The notes under the pieces were generated by a model. That model was not told the DNA's origin. It did no database searches and saw only the letters and a list, made by a program, of their open reading frames with translations. 64,000 nt of DNA from an uncultured Alistipes sp. Its GTDB lineage: Bacteria > Bacteroidota > Bacteroidia > Bacteroidales > Rikenellaceae. The stretch's first letter is position 1, and the number at the start of each line of letters is the position of its first letter. A program made the position numbers and the translations under genes. Below are positions 51,088 to 61,092 of the stretch, in pieces. The stretch spans positions 82,499 through 146,498 of the forward strand of contig NZ_CABMQJ010000005.1 in the NCBI RefSeq assembly GCF_902388705.1, read 5' to 3'.

Positions 51088-52968
51088 CTATTCGAGCAAC
51101 CCTTTGAGCGTCGTTTTCATCGTTTCGTGGTTGCGGAAATCGTTGCGCAGTTTGTAGCTGCCGTCCCTGTTCACAAGCACATAGGAGGGAATTCCGTCGA
51201 TTTCGAATTTCTCGCAGATATATCTCCACTGTTCGGGATTCAGCCGGTAGTGCCTGCCTTGTATCTTGGCGATGCTGGTCTTGTATGTCGCCAGCGGCGA
51301 GGTTTCGTTGGCGATATATATCCACACCAAATCGTCGCTTTTCAGCTCTCCGCTCTTGAGCGGCTCGTTGGCTTTGAGCGCATTGCGGCAGGGGCCGCAC
51401 CACGTATTCCAGAAATCGACGAGGACGACCTTGCCCTTGCAGGGCGCGATGATCGCATCGAAAAGTTTGTCGACGGCGACATCCGGCGTCGTTTCGATGC
51501 GTATGTCCTTTACCGCCTCCAGCTTCTCGCGCACCCGTGCCTGCATCGCTTCGCACGCCTCGGCGTAGAAGGGTTCTTTGAGCGAGTGGAGCAAATCGAG
51601 GTCTTCCTGTGTGAGTTCGTTGTTTTCCGCTTTGGACGGCAGCCGGCCGATTTTGGGCAAATCGGCTAAAACGCCCTCTTTCACATTCGCAATGGCCGCC
51701 CAGTCTACATTTTCCGACAGCACGGCCCCCGTGTAGTCGAAGAGTGATTCCGCCATGACCAGTTTCGGATTGCCGACATCGAAAAGTTCGCTGATGGCCG
51801 CATAGTGCTCCGGCTTGAGCTCGGCGAACTTATAATCGAGCGTCACACCGCGGTCCCACTGATTGTTCTTCGAGCGGTAGTTGTGCTCGAGCAGGTAACC
51901 GCCGTTGGTCATGGCGCCGAGCGCTTCCTGCTGCAATGCGAGCATCGACATCTCTTTCATCATGCCGGACATGCCGCTACCGGCGATGCTGTCGGCAAGG
52001 GCCCTGTATTTCGATTCGACCATCTGCGTATATTCGTCGGCGCTCATCCGGTAGTCCGCGAAATTGCCGTCCAGGCAATTCAGGCTGTATACGTTGCCGG
52101 TATTCATGCCCGCCTGCGCGTTCAGGTCGGCATACATTCCGGTCGTATAGATTTTGCGGACGGCGGGCATCTCCCGCTCCTTGTTCCTGCGCTGCACGAT
52201 GGCACGGCCGCCCGCGCCCAAATCCATATAGACATCGATGGTTTCGCCGGGGGCAATCCAGCATTGTCCGAATATCGAACCGTATACGACGAATGCCGTT
52301 GCCGTGCCGTACTGTTCGAACGTGACGGTCGCCGTACCGTTTTCCGGGTCGATGGCCGCTATGTTTTCCTTCTGCCCGTTCAGCAGCGAATTGACGTATA
52401 CCGCTATCTCCCTGTTCATGCCCTCCCGGTAGCCGAGCAGGCGGATGTTCAGGGTCGTTTTGCCGACGGCAAGCACCGGATCGGGCACGGGACCGTCTTT
52501 CGGGGCCTTCTGCAATTCCCGTGGCAGCCCTTCGGGATAGCGCGGATACTCGGTTTTTCCCGTCAGGTCGATGCCGTAGAGTTTGAAGCAGTCGTCGCAG
52601 TCCGATTCGATGAAGTCGAACGACTTCGTTCCCCGGGGCAGCGGCCCGAATTTCAGCACGAACGAGGCTTCGCCCGAATCGGGCATCCAGAACAGCGAAT
52701 CGGGCTGTATGCCCTCGCTGCCCTGCAGCATGTATTTCTGCCCGTCCGCTGCGAGGTAAGTCCCGGCGTCGATGCGAATCCAGTTGCGCGGCCGGAAATA
52801 GGCGTCGACGTGCAGCACGGTCGCCGTGTCGCTCAATTCTATTTTCGGAATGTCGAGCGTCATGGTGTTCGCGGCCCCGATCAGGGGATTCTCGACCACA
52901 CGGTTCCGGGGCGTGCAGGACGCAAGCAGCATACCGGCGACAAGAGCGGTCAGCAATAATTTTTTCAT
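51088..52968 (-). CDS. TlpA-like thioredoxin-domain lipoprotein
   Basis: This 626-aa protein starts at the ATG at 52968, giving MKKLLLTALVAGMLLASC with lipobox LASC (Cys18). The open frame extends 47 codons further, across a promoter at 52999-53029, so the longer version is rejected. The first ~480 residues are a large domain without motifs I recognise. The last ~140 form a thioredoxin fold with VVLVDFWNTWCGPCRNALKA. Such proteins reduce disulfides in the periplasm or on envelope proteins. TPR after the cysteine is not an acidic surface signal. The partner substrate is unknown. Confidence 0.88.
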   Translation of the reverse strand: MKKLLLTALVAGMLLASCTPRNRVVENPLIGAANTMTLDIPKIELSDTATVLHVDAYFRPRNWIRIDAGTYLAADGQKYMLQGSEGIQPDSLFWMPDSGEASFVLKFGPLPRGTKSFDFIESDCDDCFKLYGIDLTGKTEYPRYPEGLPRELQKAPKDGPVPDPVLAVGKTTLNIRLLGYREGMNREIAVYVNSLLNGQKENIAAIDPENGTATVTFEQYGTATAFVVYGSIFGQCWIAPGETIDVYMDLGAGGRAIVQRRNKEREMPAVRKIYTTGMYADLNAQAGMNTGNVYSLNCLDGNFADYRMSADEYTQMVESKYRALADSIAGSGMSGMMKEMSMLALQQEALGAMTNGGYLLEHNYRSKNNQWDRGVTLDYKFAELKPEHYAAISELFDVGNPKLVMAESLFDYTGAVLSENVDWAAIANVKEGVLADLPKIGRLPSKAENNELTQEDLDLLHSLKEPFYAEACEAMQARVREKLEAVKDIRIETTPDVAVDKLFDAIIAPCKGKVVLVDFWNTWCGPCRNALKANEPLKSGELKSDDLVWIYIANETSPLATYKTSIAKIQGRHYRLNPEQWRYICEKFEIDGIPSYVLVNRDGSYKLRNDFRNHETMKTTLKGLLE

Positions 52969-52998
52969 GGGAAAAAGGTTTAGAAGTGGTTGTATAAA

Positions 52999-53029
52999 CA
53001 AATATAACCTTTTTATCCTGTTTGAGCAA
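52999..53029 (-). promoter_or_regulatory. Housekeeping promoter of the TlpA-like lipoprotein
   Basis: On the minus strand, TTG (53027-53029), a 20-bp spacer and TATATTTG (52999-53006) match the consensus well. It lies 30 bp before the start at 52968 and supports that start. Confidence 0.65.
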
Positions 53030-53061
53030 CTTTTTCCGAGAAAGAAAGCCTCCCGCCGCAA

Positions 53062-53098
53062 AGACAAAAAAAGGGAACCGCCACCCGAACGTGCGGTT
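53062..53098 (-). terminator. Terminator of htpG
   Basis: A nine-bp stem (GGGAACCGC with GCGGTTCCC) and an 11-base loop, followed on the minus strand by a seven-base T-run. It lies 27 bp after the htpG stop. Confidence 0.88.
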
Positions 53099-53125
53099 CC
53101 CCTCCTCATTAACCCCTGGCGGGTG

Positions 53126-55186
53126 CTATTTTTCGATCAGCGAAATCGAGCGCTGGATGAAATCCGTCAGGTTCTTGCCTTTGAGCATGCCGTTGGTGAG
53201 CAGCGCAAGGTCGATAATTTGCTTCACGAGCCGGTTTTCACCGCCGATCTCGCGCAGCCGCTGGTCGCGCTGGTCGCGCAGCGTGACGATTTTCTTCGAC
53301 AGTTCTTCGCGCGTGGACTTTTCCTCCGGCGTCAGCTCCTCCTCTTTCTTGTCCTTGGTAACCTCCTCGAAACGCTTCTCCTCGGCTACGGCCGCATCGA
53401 TTTTCTTGGTAACCGACTTCAGTTTGTCGCCGTAGGCCTTCTCGGCATCGGCGAGGATGTCTGCGACGATGGGGTGGTTGCCGTTCACCGCAATGGTGAA
53501 GTTGTCGGGCATTTGGCCGTAGAACTGGCTCATACCGCCACCGCCCGTTGCGGCCATCTCTTTCATACGGCGCATGAATTCGTTCTGCGTGATGACCACC
53601 GGCGCCTCGTCGGGCGACATCGCTTCGAACGATATGTTGTAGTGAATCTTCTCGTCCCGGGGCATCTGGCTTTCGAATACGGGGCGCAACAGCTCCTGCT
53701 GGGCCTCGGTGAGCGACATTTTAATGTTTTCCTCTTTCTGGATGAGTTTGTCGACCACGTCGCTGTCCACGCGTACGAAGCGCGTGTCCTTGTTCTTCGA
53801 CTCATACCAGTTGATATAGTGGTTGTCCAGCTGTCCGTCCATCAGCAGCACATCGTATCCCTTGCCTTTGGCCGCTTCGAGGAATGTATGCTTCTCCACG
53901 GGGTCGTCCACATAGAGGAACACCACCGTCTTGTTCTTGTCGGTCTGGTTCTCTTTCACTTTCTCGAGATACTCCTTGGGCGTGAAATACTTGCCTTCGA
54001 TATTCTTCCAGAGCATAAAATCCTGCGCTTTTTCGGCGAATTTCTCGTCGGTGAGGATGCCGTACTGGATGAAAATCTTCAGGTCGTCCCATTTCGACTC
54101 GTAGTCCGCACGCATCGTATTGAACAACTCCTGCAGGCGATCTGCCACCTTGCGGGTGATGTAGTTCGAAATCTTCTTCACGTTCGCATCGCTCTGCAGG
54201 TAGCTGCGCGACACGTTCAGCGGAATGTCGGGCGAGTCGATCACGCCGTGCAGCAGCGTGAGGTACTCCGGCACGATGCCCTCGACCTGGTCGGTTACGT
54301 AGACCTGGTTCGAGTAGAGCTGTATCTTGTTCTTCTGGATTTCGAAGTTGTTGTGAATCTTCGGGAAGTAGAGGATGCCCGTGAGGTGGAACGGGTAGTC
54401 GATGTTCAGGTGGATCGAGAACAGCGGCTCGTCGCTCATGGGGTAGAGCTCGTGGTAAAATTCCTTGTACTGCTCTTCGGTGATGTCTGCGGGCTTGCGC
54501 GTCCACAGCGGGTCGATGTTGTTGATGATGTTATCCTTGTCCGTATCGACGTATTTGCCGTCTTTCCACTCCTTGACCTTGCCGAACGCAATCGGAACCG
54601 GCAGGAAGCGGCAGTATTTACGCAGCAGCTCCTCGATTTTCGAACTTTCGGCATACTCCAACGAGTCCTCCGACAGGTGCAGGACGATCGTCGTACCGCG
54701 GTCGCGGGCCTCGTCGGTCTCCTCCATCTCGAACTCGGGGGTTCCGGTGCAGCTCCAGTGTACGGTCTTTGCGTCCTTTTTGAAGGATTTGGTGAATATC
54801 TCGACCTTGTCGGCCACCATGAACGACGAGTAGAAACCCAGTCCGAAATGGCCGATGATAGCCTGGTTCTTGTATTTCTCCATGAACTCCTCGGCGCCCG
54901 AGAAGGCAATCTGGTTGATGTACCTGTCGACCTCTTCGGCGGTCATGCCTACGCCGCGGTCGGTTACGGTCAGTGTTTTGGCCTCTTTGTCCACAGCCAC
55001 ACGAATCGTCAGGTCGCCCAGTTCGCCTTTCATTTCGCCGATGGACGAGAGGGTCTTCAGTTTCTGGGTCGCGTCGACTGCGTTGGAGATAAGCTCGCGC
55101 AGGAAAATTTCATGATCCGAATAAAGGAACTTCTTGATAACGGGGAATATGTTCTCCGTCGTTACTCCGATTTTTCCGTTTTTCAT
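53126..55186 (-). CDS. htpG: Molecular chaperone HtpG (Hsp90)
   Basis: This 686-aa protein starts at the ATG at 55186 (MKNGKIGVTTENIFPVIKKF); a longer open frame to 55285 lacks family similarity. The N-terminal GHKL ATPase has ELISNAVDATQKL, TVTDRGVGMTAEEVD and GHFGLGFYSSFMVADKVEI. The middle domain has SRSYLQSDANVKKISNYI. The C-terminal dimerisation domain lies after ~500. HtpG is the cytosolic Hsp90 that refolds client proteins with ATP. It diverges from the nitroreductase at 55354. Confidence 0.98.
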   Translation of the reverse strand: MKNGKIGVTTENIFPVIKKFLYSDHEIFLRELISNAVDATQKLKTLSSIGEMKGELGDLTIRVAVDKEAKTLTVTDRGVGMTAEEVDRYINQIAFSGAEEFMEKYKNQAIIGHFGLGFYSSFMVADKVEIFTKSFKKDAKTVHWSCTGTPEFEMEETDEARDRGTTIVLHLSEDSLEYAESSKIEELLRKYCRFLPVPIAFGKVKEWKDGKYVDTDKDNIINNIDPLWTRKPADITEEQYKEFYHELYPMSDEPLFSIHLNIDYPFHLTGILYFPKIHNNFEIQKNKIQLYSNQVYVTDQVEGIVPEYLTLLHGVIDSPDIPLNVSRSYLQSDANVKKISNYITRKVADRLQELFNTMRADYESKWDDLKIFIQYGILTDEKFAEKAQDFMLWKNIEGKYFTPKEYLEKVKENQTDKNKTVVFLYVDDPVEKHTFLEAAKGKGYDVLLMDGQLDNHYINWYESKNKDTRFVRVDSDVVDKLIQKEENIKMSLTEAQQELLRPVFESQMPRDEKIHYNISFEAMSPDEAPVVITQNEFMRRMKEMAATGGGGMSQFYGQMPDNFTIAVNGNHPIVADILADAEKAYGDKLKSVTKKIDAAVAEEKRFEEVTKDKKEEELTPEEKSTREELSKKIVTLRDQRDQRLREIGGENRLVKQIIDLALLTNGMLKGKNLTDFIQRSISLIEK

Positions 55187-55302
55187 AGTTTTATCGTTGT
55201 ATTTTAATTTGATTCGTATGTCCCTGTACCAACAAACCGTGTGCCACCGCCCGAATCCTGCCAAACTGTCAGTCCCGCATGACAAAGCCCGCCGCAGAAA
55301 AG

Positions 55303-55333
55303 TTGCGGCGGCAAAAAAATTGCTGTATATTTG
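55303..55333 (+). promoter_or_regulatory. Housekeeping promoter of the nitroreductase gene
   Basis: TTG (55303-55305), a 20-bp spacer and TATATTTG (55326-55333) match the Bacteroidota consensus. The box ends 20 bp before the ATG at 55354. Confidence 0.65.
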
Positions 55334-55353
55334 TCGTATAAAACACCACCACT

Positions 55354-55872
55354 ATGGATTTTCTCACCCTTGCAAAAAAGCGGTATGCCTGCCGCAAGTA
55401 TACGGCGGCCAAAGTCGAACCCGAAAAACTCGGCGTTATCCTCGAAGCGGGACGCGTCGCCCCCACGGGAGCCAACCGCCAGCCCCAGCGGCTTGTCGTC
55501 GTACAGTCGCAGGAGGGCATGGAACGCCTTGCCCGCTGTACGCGCGATTTCGGGGCCCCGTGCGCCATTATCGTCTGCGCCGACACGTCCGAAGCATGGA
55601 CGCGCAAATACGACGATAAAATGATTGGCGACATCGACGCTTCGATTGTCACCGACCACATGATGCTGGCGGCCGCCTCGCAGGGACTGGATACCCTGTG
55701 GATATGCATGTTCAAGCCGGAAGCCGTGCGCGAAGAATTCGGCCTTCCGGACAATATCGAACCCGTAAACATCCTGCTCGTCGGCTACGGCGCGGGCATC
55801 CCGGCTGACCCGAACCGTCACGACATGCTCCGCAAGCCGCTGTCGGAAACGGTCGTTTACGAGCATTTCTGA
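55354..55872 (+). CDS. Nitroreductase-family FMN oxidoreductase
   Basis: This 172-aa protein has the nitroreductase fold with the N-terminal FMN-phosphate motif KKRYACRKY, then APTGANRQPQRLVVVQS and a C-terminal AADPNRHDMLRKPL-type segment. These enzymes reduce nitro groups, quinones or flavins with NAD(P)H; the physiological substrate is not evident. It is a single-gene unit with its own promoter and a strong bidirectional terminator. Confidence 0.92.
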   Translation: MDFLTLAKKRYACRKYTAAKVEPEKLGVILEAGRVAPTGANRQPQRLVVVQSQEGMERLARCTRDFGAPCAIIVCADTSEAWTRKYDDKMIGDIDASIVTDHMMLAAASQGLDTLWICMFKPEAVREEFGLPDNIEPVNILLVGYGAGIPADPNRHDMLRKPLSETVVYEHF

Positions 55873-55905
55873 CCCGCGGACCCAAACGGCGCTGTCTGTA
55901 AAACA

Positions 55906-55944
55906 CCGAAAAGAGGATATTCCGACGGAATATCCTCTTTTCGG
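55906..55944. terminator. Bidirectional terminator between nitroreductase and aldose epimerase
   Basis: A 19-bp near-perfect inverted repeat (CCGAAAAGAGGATATTCCG and its complement) around a single base. The outer part of the stem contains A- and T-rich runs serving both strands. Confidence 0.9.
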
Positions 55945-55970
55945 TTGGCGTGCATGCGGGGGCGAAATAG

Positions 55971-56966
55971 CTATTTCGCGTAAAGCCGGAACTTCATGCT
56001 CCACTTGTCGCCCGGGGCAATCGATTGGAAGCCTGCGGCTGCCGGGTCGGCGAGGTTCGGGGCATTGGTCGTCCACGACTGCGGTTCGGGACAGCAGTAG
56101 GGCACCCGGCCGCCGTTGTTCCAGATTGTCCAGCAGGTCGTCTGGTGATCCACTTCATAGAACGTCCGTACTCCGGTGCGGACATTTTCGACCAGAGCGC
56201 CCCGGAACGGGCTGCCGTCGACCTCGATTTCGCGCAGCGTGAAAGCCGCCTCGATCGGCGGACATCCCGTTACCTGCAAGCCTCCGTCACGCAGTTTGGC
56301 AAACTGCTCCGATAGTGGCAACATCCTGCCTGTCGGAAGTTTGCGGCCGTCCAGTTCAATCTGATCTCCAACTGCGACGCGCATTACGTAGTCGCTGTCC
56401 GCACCTCCGGCAAAAGGAATGCGCATCGGCGTGTGAAAGCCGACGCCGACGGGCATCGGCTGCCGGCTGCGGTTGGCGAACATCACCTCCTGCTCCAACC
56501 CCTGCGCCGTGAGGCGGTAGACGACCTTGCATTTGAATTCGTGCGGGAAATCCCGGAAGAGCGCATCGTTGCCCGCATTCGAATAGTAGCGGCACTCCAC
56601 CAGCACCTCTTCCCCGGTTTCCCATGCTTTCGATACGGCGAAAGGCTGGCTTTTGAGGATTCCGTGGTGGTAGTTGTGCTCGGTTTCAATCGTAATCGGG
56701 AACTTGTACACACGCCCCTCGAACGTATAACGCCCGTCGGCAATGCGGTTGGGCGGAAACAGCAGCGGCAGTCCGAAGACATGCGGACGCCTTTTGAACT
56801 CGTCGGCTTCGTCCGCCGTGACAGGCGCGCGCAATATCTCCGCACCCAACTGCGTCTGGGCCAGCCGCACGAGGTTGGCGCCCATGCCGGGCACAAGCAG
56901 GGCCGTATAGCCGCCTTTGGCGAACTCCACGGCCCGGAACCCGTACCAGTCTATGCTGCGAAGCAT
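55971..56966 (-). CDS. Aldose 1-epimerase (mutarotase) family protein
   Basis: This 331-aa protein has the galactose mutarotase-like beta-sandwich. GLPLLFPPNRIADGRYTF, NYHHGILKSQPF (first His pair), PVGVGFHTPMRIPF (second His) and YCCPEPQSWTTNAP (catalytic Glu) follow the family order. It converts alpha and beta anomers of aldohexoses or their phosphates. Its start abuts the trxA stop with no gap, so it is co-transcribed with trxA and probably dnaE. The sugar preference is not readable. Confidence 0.9.
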   Translation of the reverse strand: MLRSIDWYGFRAVEFAKGGYTALLVPGMGANLVRLAQTQLGAEILRAPVTADEADEFKRRPHVFGLPLLFPPNRIADGRYTFEGRVYKFPITIETEHNYHHGILKSQPFAVSKAWETGEEVLVECRYYSNAGNDALFRDFPHEFKCKVVYRLTAQGLEQEVMFANRSRQPMPVGVGFHTPMRIPFAGGADSDYVMRVAVGDQIELDGRKLPTGRMLPLSEQFAKLRDGGLQVTGCPPIEAAFTLREIEVDGSPFRGALVENVRTGVRTFYEVDHQTTCWTIWNNGGRVPYCCPEPQSWTTNAPNLADPAAAGFQSIAPGDKWSMKFRLYAK

Positions 56967-57281
56967 TTAGAGCAGTTTTTCGATCTTCGCAACGAGTGCG
57001 TCTTTCGATGCTGCGCCTACCTGTTTGTCGACCACTTCACCGCCCTTGAGGAAGATGATGGTGGGAATGTTGCGCACACCGTATTTCATCGTGAGTTCGT
57101 CGTTCTCCTCGACGTCGCATTTGCCGATGACGACGCGACCCTCGTACTCGGCGGCGAGTTCGTCCACGATGGGTGCTATCATGCGGCAGGGGCCGCACCA
57201 TTCGGCCCAAAAATCGATAACGACAGGCTGCTCCGACGCGAGCACCTCCTGATAATTCTCCTTTGTGATTGCTAAAGCCAT
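56967..57281 (-). CDS. trxA: Thioredoxin
   Basis: This 104-aa protein is a single thioredoxin fold with VVIDFWAEWCGPCRMIAPIV (active-site Cys pair in WCGPC) and the cis-proline segment GVRNIPTIIFLKGG. It has no signal peptide, so it is the cytoplasmic dithiol reductant. It lies 29 bp downstream of dnaE. Confidence 0.97.
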   Translation of the reverse strand: MALAITKENYQEVLASEQPVVIDFWAEWCGPCRMIAPIVDELAAEYEGRVVIGKCDVEENDELTMKYGVRNIPTIIFLKGGEVVDKQVGAASKDALVAKIEKLL

Positions 57282-57310
57282 AATTATTGGATTTTAATTG
57301 TTTATATGAT

Positions 57311-60300
57311 TTATGCTATCGAATACTTTATATCGTTGTCATCCAAATACGATACCAGCGACTGCGTGAGGCTCACTTTGTGGCTCTTCGAAAAGAGGCT
57401 CAACGAAACGTGCGCGTCGCGGTCGAAGACATTTATCCGGAACAGGGTTTCGCCCCGCGCCTCTTTCACCTTCTCCGACAGGTTGCGGATCAGCTCCGGC
57501 GTCACGTCCTGCACGGGCAGCAGTACGTTCATCTCCTTAATCATCGTGTCGCGCATCTCCGAAAGCTGCACCATCGAGATGATTTTGAACTCCAGCTCCT
57601 TGTCGTTGTAGGGCTTGGGCTGCACGCGTCCCCGGATAAAGAGGAAGTAATCCGAAAAGAGGTATTTGCGGAAATTCTCGTAGTCTTTGCTGAACAACGC
57701 GAATTCGTGCGTGCCGTTGTAGTCCTCCAGCACGAATTTTCCCCACGGTTTGCCGGTTTTGGTAATCAGGTTCTGCACGCTGACGACCATACCCGCCACG
57801 GCGATTTCCTGGCCTTTGAGGGCCTCGAGGTTCTCGAGTTCCGTGAGCTGCGTCTTGCACATGTGGTTGATGATGATTTTGTAGTCGTCGAGCGGGTGCG
57901 CCGACAGGTAAAGCCCGATCATCTCGCGCTCCTTGGCAAGTGTTTCCAACTGGCTCCAGTCCGCGCATGCAGGCAGTACGGGCCGCTGGATGTCGACCTG
58001 TCCGCCGCCGCCGAACAGACTCTGCTGGGCGTTGTTCTTCTCGGCCTGGAAACGCTGTCCGTAGCGCATCAGCTGTTCGATGAAAGTAACGCCCGTGTTA
58101 TCGCGCGCATCCGCGCCGAAGAATTTGCCGCGGTGAAAACCCGATATGGAGTCGAACCCGCCGGCGTAAGCCAGGTTTTCGAAACATTTGCGGTTGACGG
58201 CCGAAAAGTTCACGCGCTCCATCAGGTCGTATATGTCCTTGAACCGGCCGTTGGCGTTGCGCTCGGCGATGATGCTCTCCACGGCAGCCTCGCCGACGCC
58301 CTTTACGGCCCCCAGCCCGAAACGCACGTCGCCCGACTTGTTCGACGAGAAGGTGCGCATCGACTCGTTGATGTCGGGGCCGAGTACGCGGATGCCCATG
58401 CGCTTGCACTCGTTCATGTAGAGCGTGAGCTGCTTGATGTCCGCGAGGTTTCGGCTCAACAGCGCCGCCATGAACTCCGAAGGGTAGTGGGCTTTCAGGT
58501 ACCCCGTCTGGTAGGCGACGTAGGCGTAGCAGGTCGAGTGCGACTTGTTGAAGGCATAGGATGCGAAAGCCTCCCAGTCGCCCCAGATTTTGTCGCATAT
58601 CTTTTCGTCGTGTCCGCGCTGTTTACACCCCTCGATGAACTTGGGCTTCATCTTGTCCAGCACGTCGCGTTTCTTCTTACCCATGGCCTTGCGCAGCGTG
58701 TCGGCCTCGCCGCCCGTGAAACCGGCAAGTTTCTGCGACAGCAGCATGACCTGCTCCTGGTAGACCGTGATGCCGTACGTATCGCTCAAATACTCCTCCA
58801 TGTCGGCAATCTCGTAGGTCACCGGCTCCTGCCCGTGTTTGCGGGCGATGAAGTTCGGAATGTACTCCATCGGGCCGGGCCGGTAGAGGGCGTTCATGGC
58901 GATGAGGTCTTCGAACCGGTTGGGCTTCAGGTTGCGCAGGTGCTTTTTCATACCCGGGGACTCGAACTGGAACAGGCCGGTGGTGTCGCCGCGGGCGAAA
59001 ACCTCGTACGTCGGGGCGTCGTCGAGCGAAATATCGTCGATGTCCACGTCGACGCCGTGCACCGCCTTGACGTTCTCCACGGCGTCCTTGATAATCGACA
59101 GCGTACGCAGGCCGAGGAAGTCCATCTTGATGAGGCCGACGCTCTCGACCTCCTTGCCCTCGAACTCCACGACGTTCAGCTCGGCGTCCTTGGCAATGGC
59201 CATCGGTGCGAACTTCTCCAAATCGTCCTGCCCGATGATTACGCCGCAGGCATGCACACCCGTCTGGCGAATCGAGCCCTCGAGTTTCTCGGCATATTTG
59301 AGCGTGTTGCGTATCAGCTGGTTGGGCGACTCGCGCTCGGCAGCCAGTTCGGGCGACTCCTTGTATACGAAATCGAACGGCGTTTCGCCGTGCTTCTTGT
59401 CGGGCGTCACCTTGTCGGGCACCAGCTTCGACAGGCGGTCGCTCTCCGAAAGGGCGAGTTTCTGCACGCGCGCGACATCTTTGATGGCCATCTTCGGGGC
59501 CATCGTGCCGAACGTCACAATCTGCGCCACACGCTTCTGTCCGTACTTCTGCACGCAGTAGCGCAGCACGTCGGCGCGGCCGTCCTCATCGAAGTCCACG
59601 TCGACATCCGGCAGCGAGATACGCTCGGGATTGAGGAAACGCTCGAACAGCAAATCGTATTTCAGCGGGTCGATATTGGTGATTTTCAAACAGTAGGCAA
59701 CCACCGAACCGGCTGCCGAGCCGCGGCCCGGGCCTACCGACACGCCCATTTCGCGGGCGGCGCGGATGTAGTCCCACACAATCAGGAAGTAACCCGGGAA
59801 TCCCATCCACTCGATGGTTTTCAACTCGTATTTGATGCGCTCCTCCACATTTTCGGCGAGCACCTCGCCGTAACGCCTGTGGGCGCCCTTGTAGGTCAGG
59901 TCTTTGAGGTAGCAATACTGCTTGGCGACCATCAGCCTGTCCGACAGCTCCTTGTCGTTCGCCACGAGCTGTTCCAGTTCTTCGACCGTACCGCAGGCGG
60001 TAATCTTCGCCAGCAGTTCTTCGTCCTCTATCTTCTTGACGAACGACTCGCGCAGCTCCGCGAGGTCGATGGGGAAGTCCTCCGGGGGCGGGAAGTTCGG
60101 CATCAGCGGGGCGTGCGTCAGTTTGTAGTCCTCGCATTTGTCGGCGATTTCGAGCGTGGTGGCCAGCGCCTCCGGATGGTCGGGAAAGAGCGCCGCCATC
60201 TCCTCGGGCGACTTGAGGTACTCCTGGAACGTGTAGCGCATACGGTTCGGGTCGTCCAAATCGCGGCCCGTATTGAGGCATATCAGATGGTCGTGCGCCA

Positions 60301-60967
60301 CGGCATCCTCCGCGAGGATGAAGTGCACGTCGTTCGAACAGATGTATTTGACGCCGTATTTGGCCGACAGCTCGAGAATGGCCTTGTTCACCCGCAACTG
60401 GTTTTCGTAAACGTCGGCATCCTTCTGCGGATCGCCCGAGGGGTGGAGTTGCAACTCGAGGTAATAGTCCTCGCCGAAAATATTCTTGAACCATTGTACC
60501 ACGCGTTCGGCCTCCTCCATGTCGTTGTGCATGATGGCCTGCGGCAGCTCGCCGCCCAGGCAGGCCGAGCAGCATATCAGCCCGTCGTGGTACTGCTCCA
60601 ACAACTGCTTGTCGATACGCGGTTTGTAATAGAAACCCTCGGTGAACGAATAGGAGACCATCTTGCAGAGGTTGTGGTATCCCTCGAGGTTCTTGGCCAG
60701 CAGGATCAGGTGGTCGCCGGCTTTCTCGTCCTTGTCCTTCTCGAAACGGTTCTTCACCACGTAGACCTCGCAGCCGAGAATCGGCTTCACCCCGGCGTCC
60801 GTGGCGGTGTCGTGGAAGTTCTTGACGCCGTACATGTTGCCGTGGTCGGTAATGGCGATGGCATTCATCCCGAGCGCCTTGGCCCGCTTGATAAGCGGTT
60901 TGATGGCTGCGGCGCCGTCGAGAATCGAATACTGGGTATGTACGTGCAGGTGGACGAAATCAGGCAT
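57311..60967 (-). CDS. dnaE: DNA polymerase III alpha subunit
   Basis: This 1218-aa replicative polymerase begins with a PHP domain (FVHLHVHTQYSILDGAAA, ITDHGNMYGV). The catalytic acidic motif is PDVDVDFDEDGR near residue 455. Fingers and the GRGSAAGSVVAYCL region lie nearby, with helix-hairpin-helix regions near 800-850 (IYDLMERVNF). An OB fold sits near 1050-1110 (IAVAGMVVSVQNLITK) and a beta-clamp-contacting C-terminal part follows. The length is normal for DnaE1. dnaN and a DnaQ-like exonuclease are in the same window on the other strand. Confidence 0.98.
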   Translation of the reverse strand: MPDFVHLHVHTQYSILDGAAAIKPLIKRAKALGMNAIAITDHGNMYGVKNFHDTATDAGVKPILGCEVYVVKNRFEKDKDEKAGDHLILLAKNLEGYHNLCKMVSYSFTEGFYYKPRIDKQLLEQYHDGLICCSACLGGELPQAIMHNDMEEAERVVQWFKNIFGEDYYLELQLHPSGDPQKDADVYENQLRVNKAILELSAKYGVKYICSNDVHFILAEDAVAHDHLICLNTGRDLDDPNRMRYTFQEYLKSPEEMAALFPDHPEALATTLEIADKCEDYKLTHAPLMPNFPPPEDFPIDLAELRESFVKKIEDEELLAKITACGTVEELEQLVANDKELSDRLMVAKQYCYLKDLTYKGAHRRYGEVLAENVEERIKYELKTIEWMGFPGYFLIVWDYIRAAREMGVSVGPGRGSAAGSVVAYCLKITNIDPLKYDLLFERFLNPERISLPDVDVDFDEDGRADVLRYCVQKYGQKRVAQIVTFGTMAPKMAIKDVARVQKLALSESDRLSKLVPDKVTPDKKHGETPFDFVYKESPELAAERESPNQLIRNTLKYAEKLEGSIRQTGVHACGVIIGQDDLEKFAPMAIAKDAELNVVEFEGKEVESVGLIKMDFLGLRTLSIIKDAVENVKAVHGVDVDIDDISLDDAPTYEVFARGDTTGLFQFESPGMKKHLRNLKPNRFEDLIAMNALYRPGPMEYIPNFIARKHGQEPVTYEIADMEEYLSDTYGITVYQEQVMLLSQKLAGFTGGEADTLRKAMGKKKRDVLDKMKPKFIEGCKQRGHDEKICDKIWGDWEAFASYAFNKSHSTCYAYVAYQTGYLKAHYPSEFMAALLSRNLADIKQLTLYMNECKRMGIRVLGPDINESMRTFSSNKSGDVRFGLGAVKGVGEAAVESIIAERNANGRFKDIYDLMERVNFSAVNRKCFENLAYAGGFDSISGFHRGKFFGADARDNTGVTFIEQLMRYGQRFQAEKNNAQQSLFGGGGQVDIQRPVLPACADWSQLETLAKEREMIGLYLSAHPLDDYKIIINHMCKTQLTELENLEALKGQEIAVAGMVVSVQNLITKTGKPWGKFVLEDYNGTHEFALFSKDYENFRKYLFSDYFLFIRGRVQPKPYNDKELEFKIISMVQLSEMRDTMIKEMNVLLPVQDVTPELIRNLSEKVKEARGETLFRINVFDRDAHVSLSLFSKSHKVSLTQSLVSYLDDNDIKYSIA

Positions 60968-60996
60968 GGCGGTAAACTCCTCTTTAAATTGCTGAA

Positions 60997-61004
60997 CAAA
61001 GATA
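60997..61004 (-). promoter_or_regulatory. -7 box before dnaE
   Basis: On the minus strand TATCTTTG, 29 bp before the dnaE start, matches TAnnTTTG. No clear -33 TTG at the right distance. Confidence 0.45.
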
Positions 61005-61092
61005 ACGATATTTCCGCAGATTTCGTGGCAGGGCTATTGCATTTTATCAACAAAATGCTTAACTTTAGATATCCAACCAAAACCGAGAAATT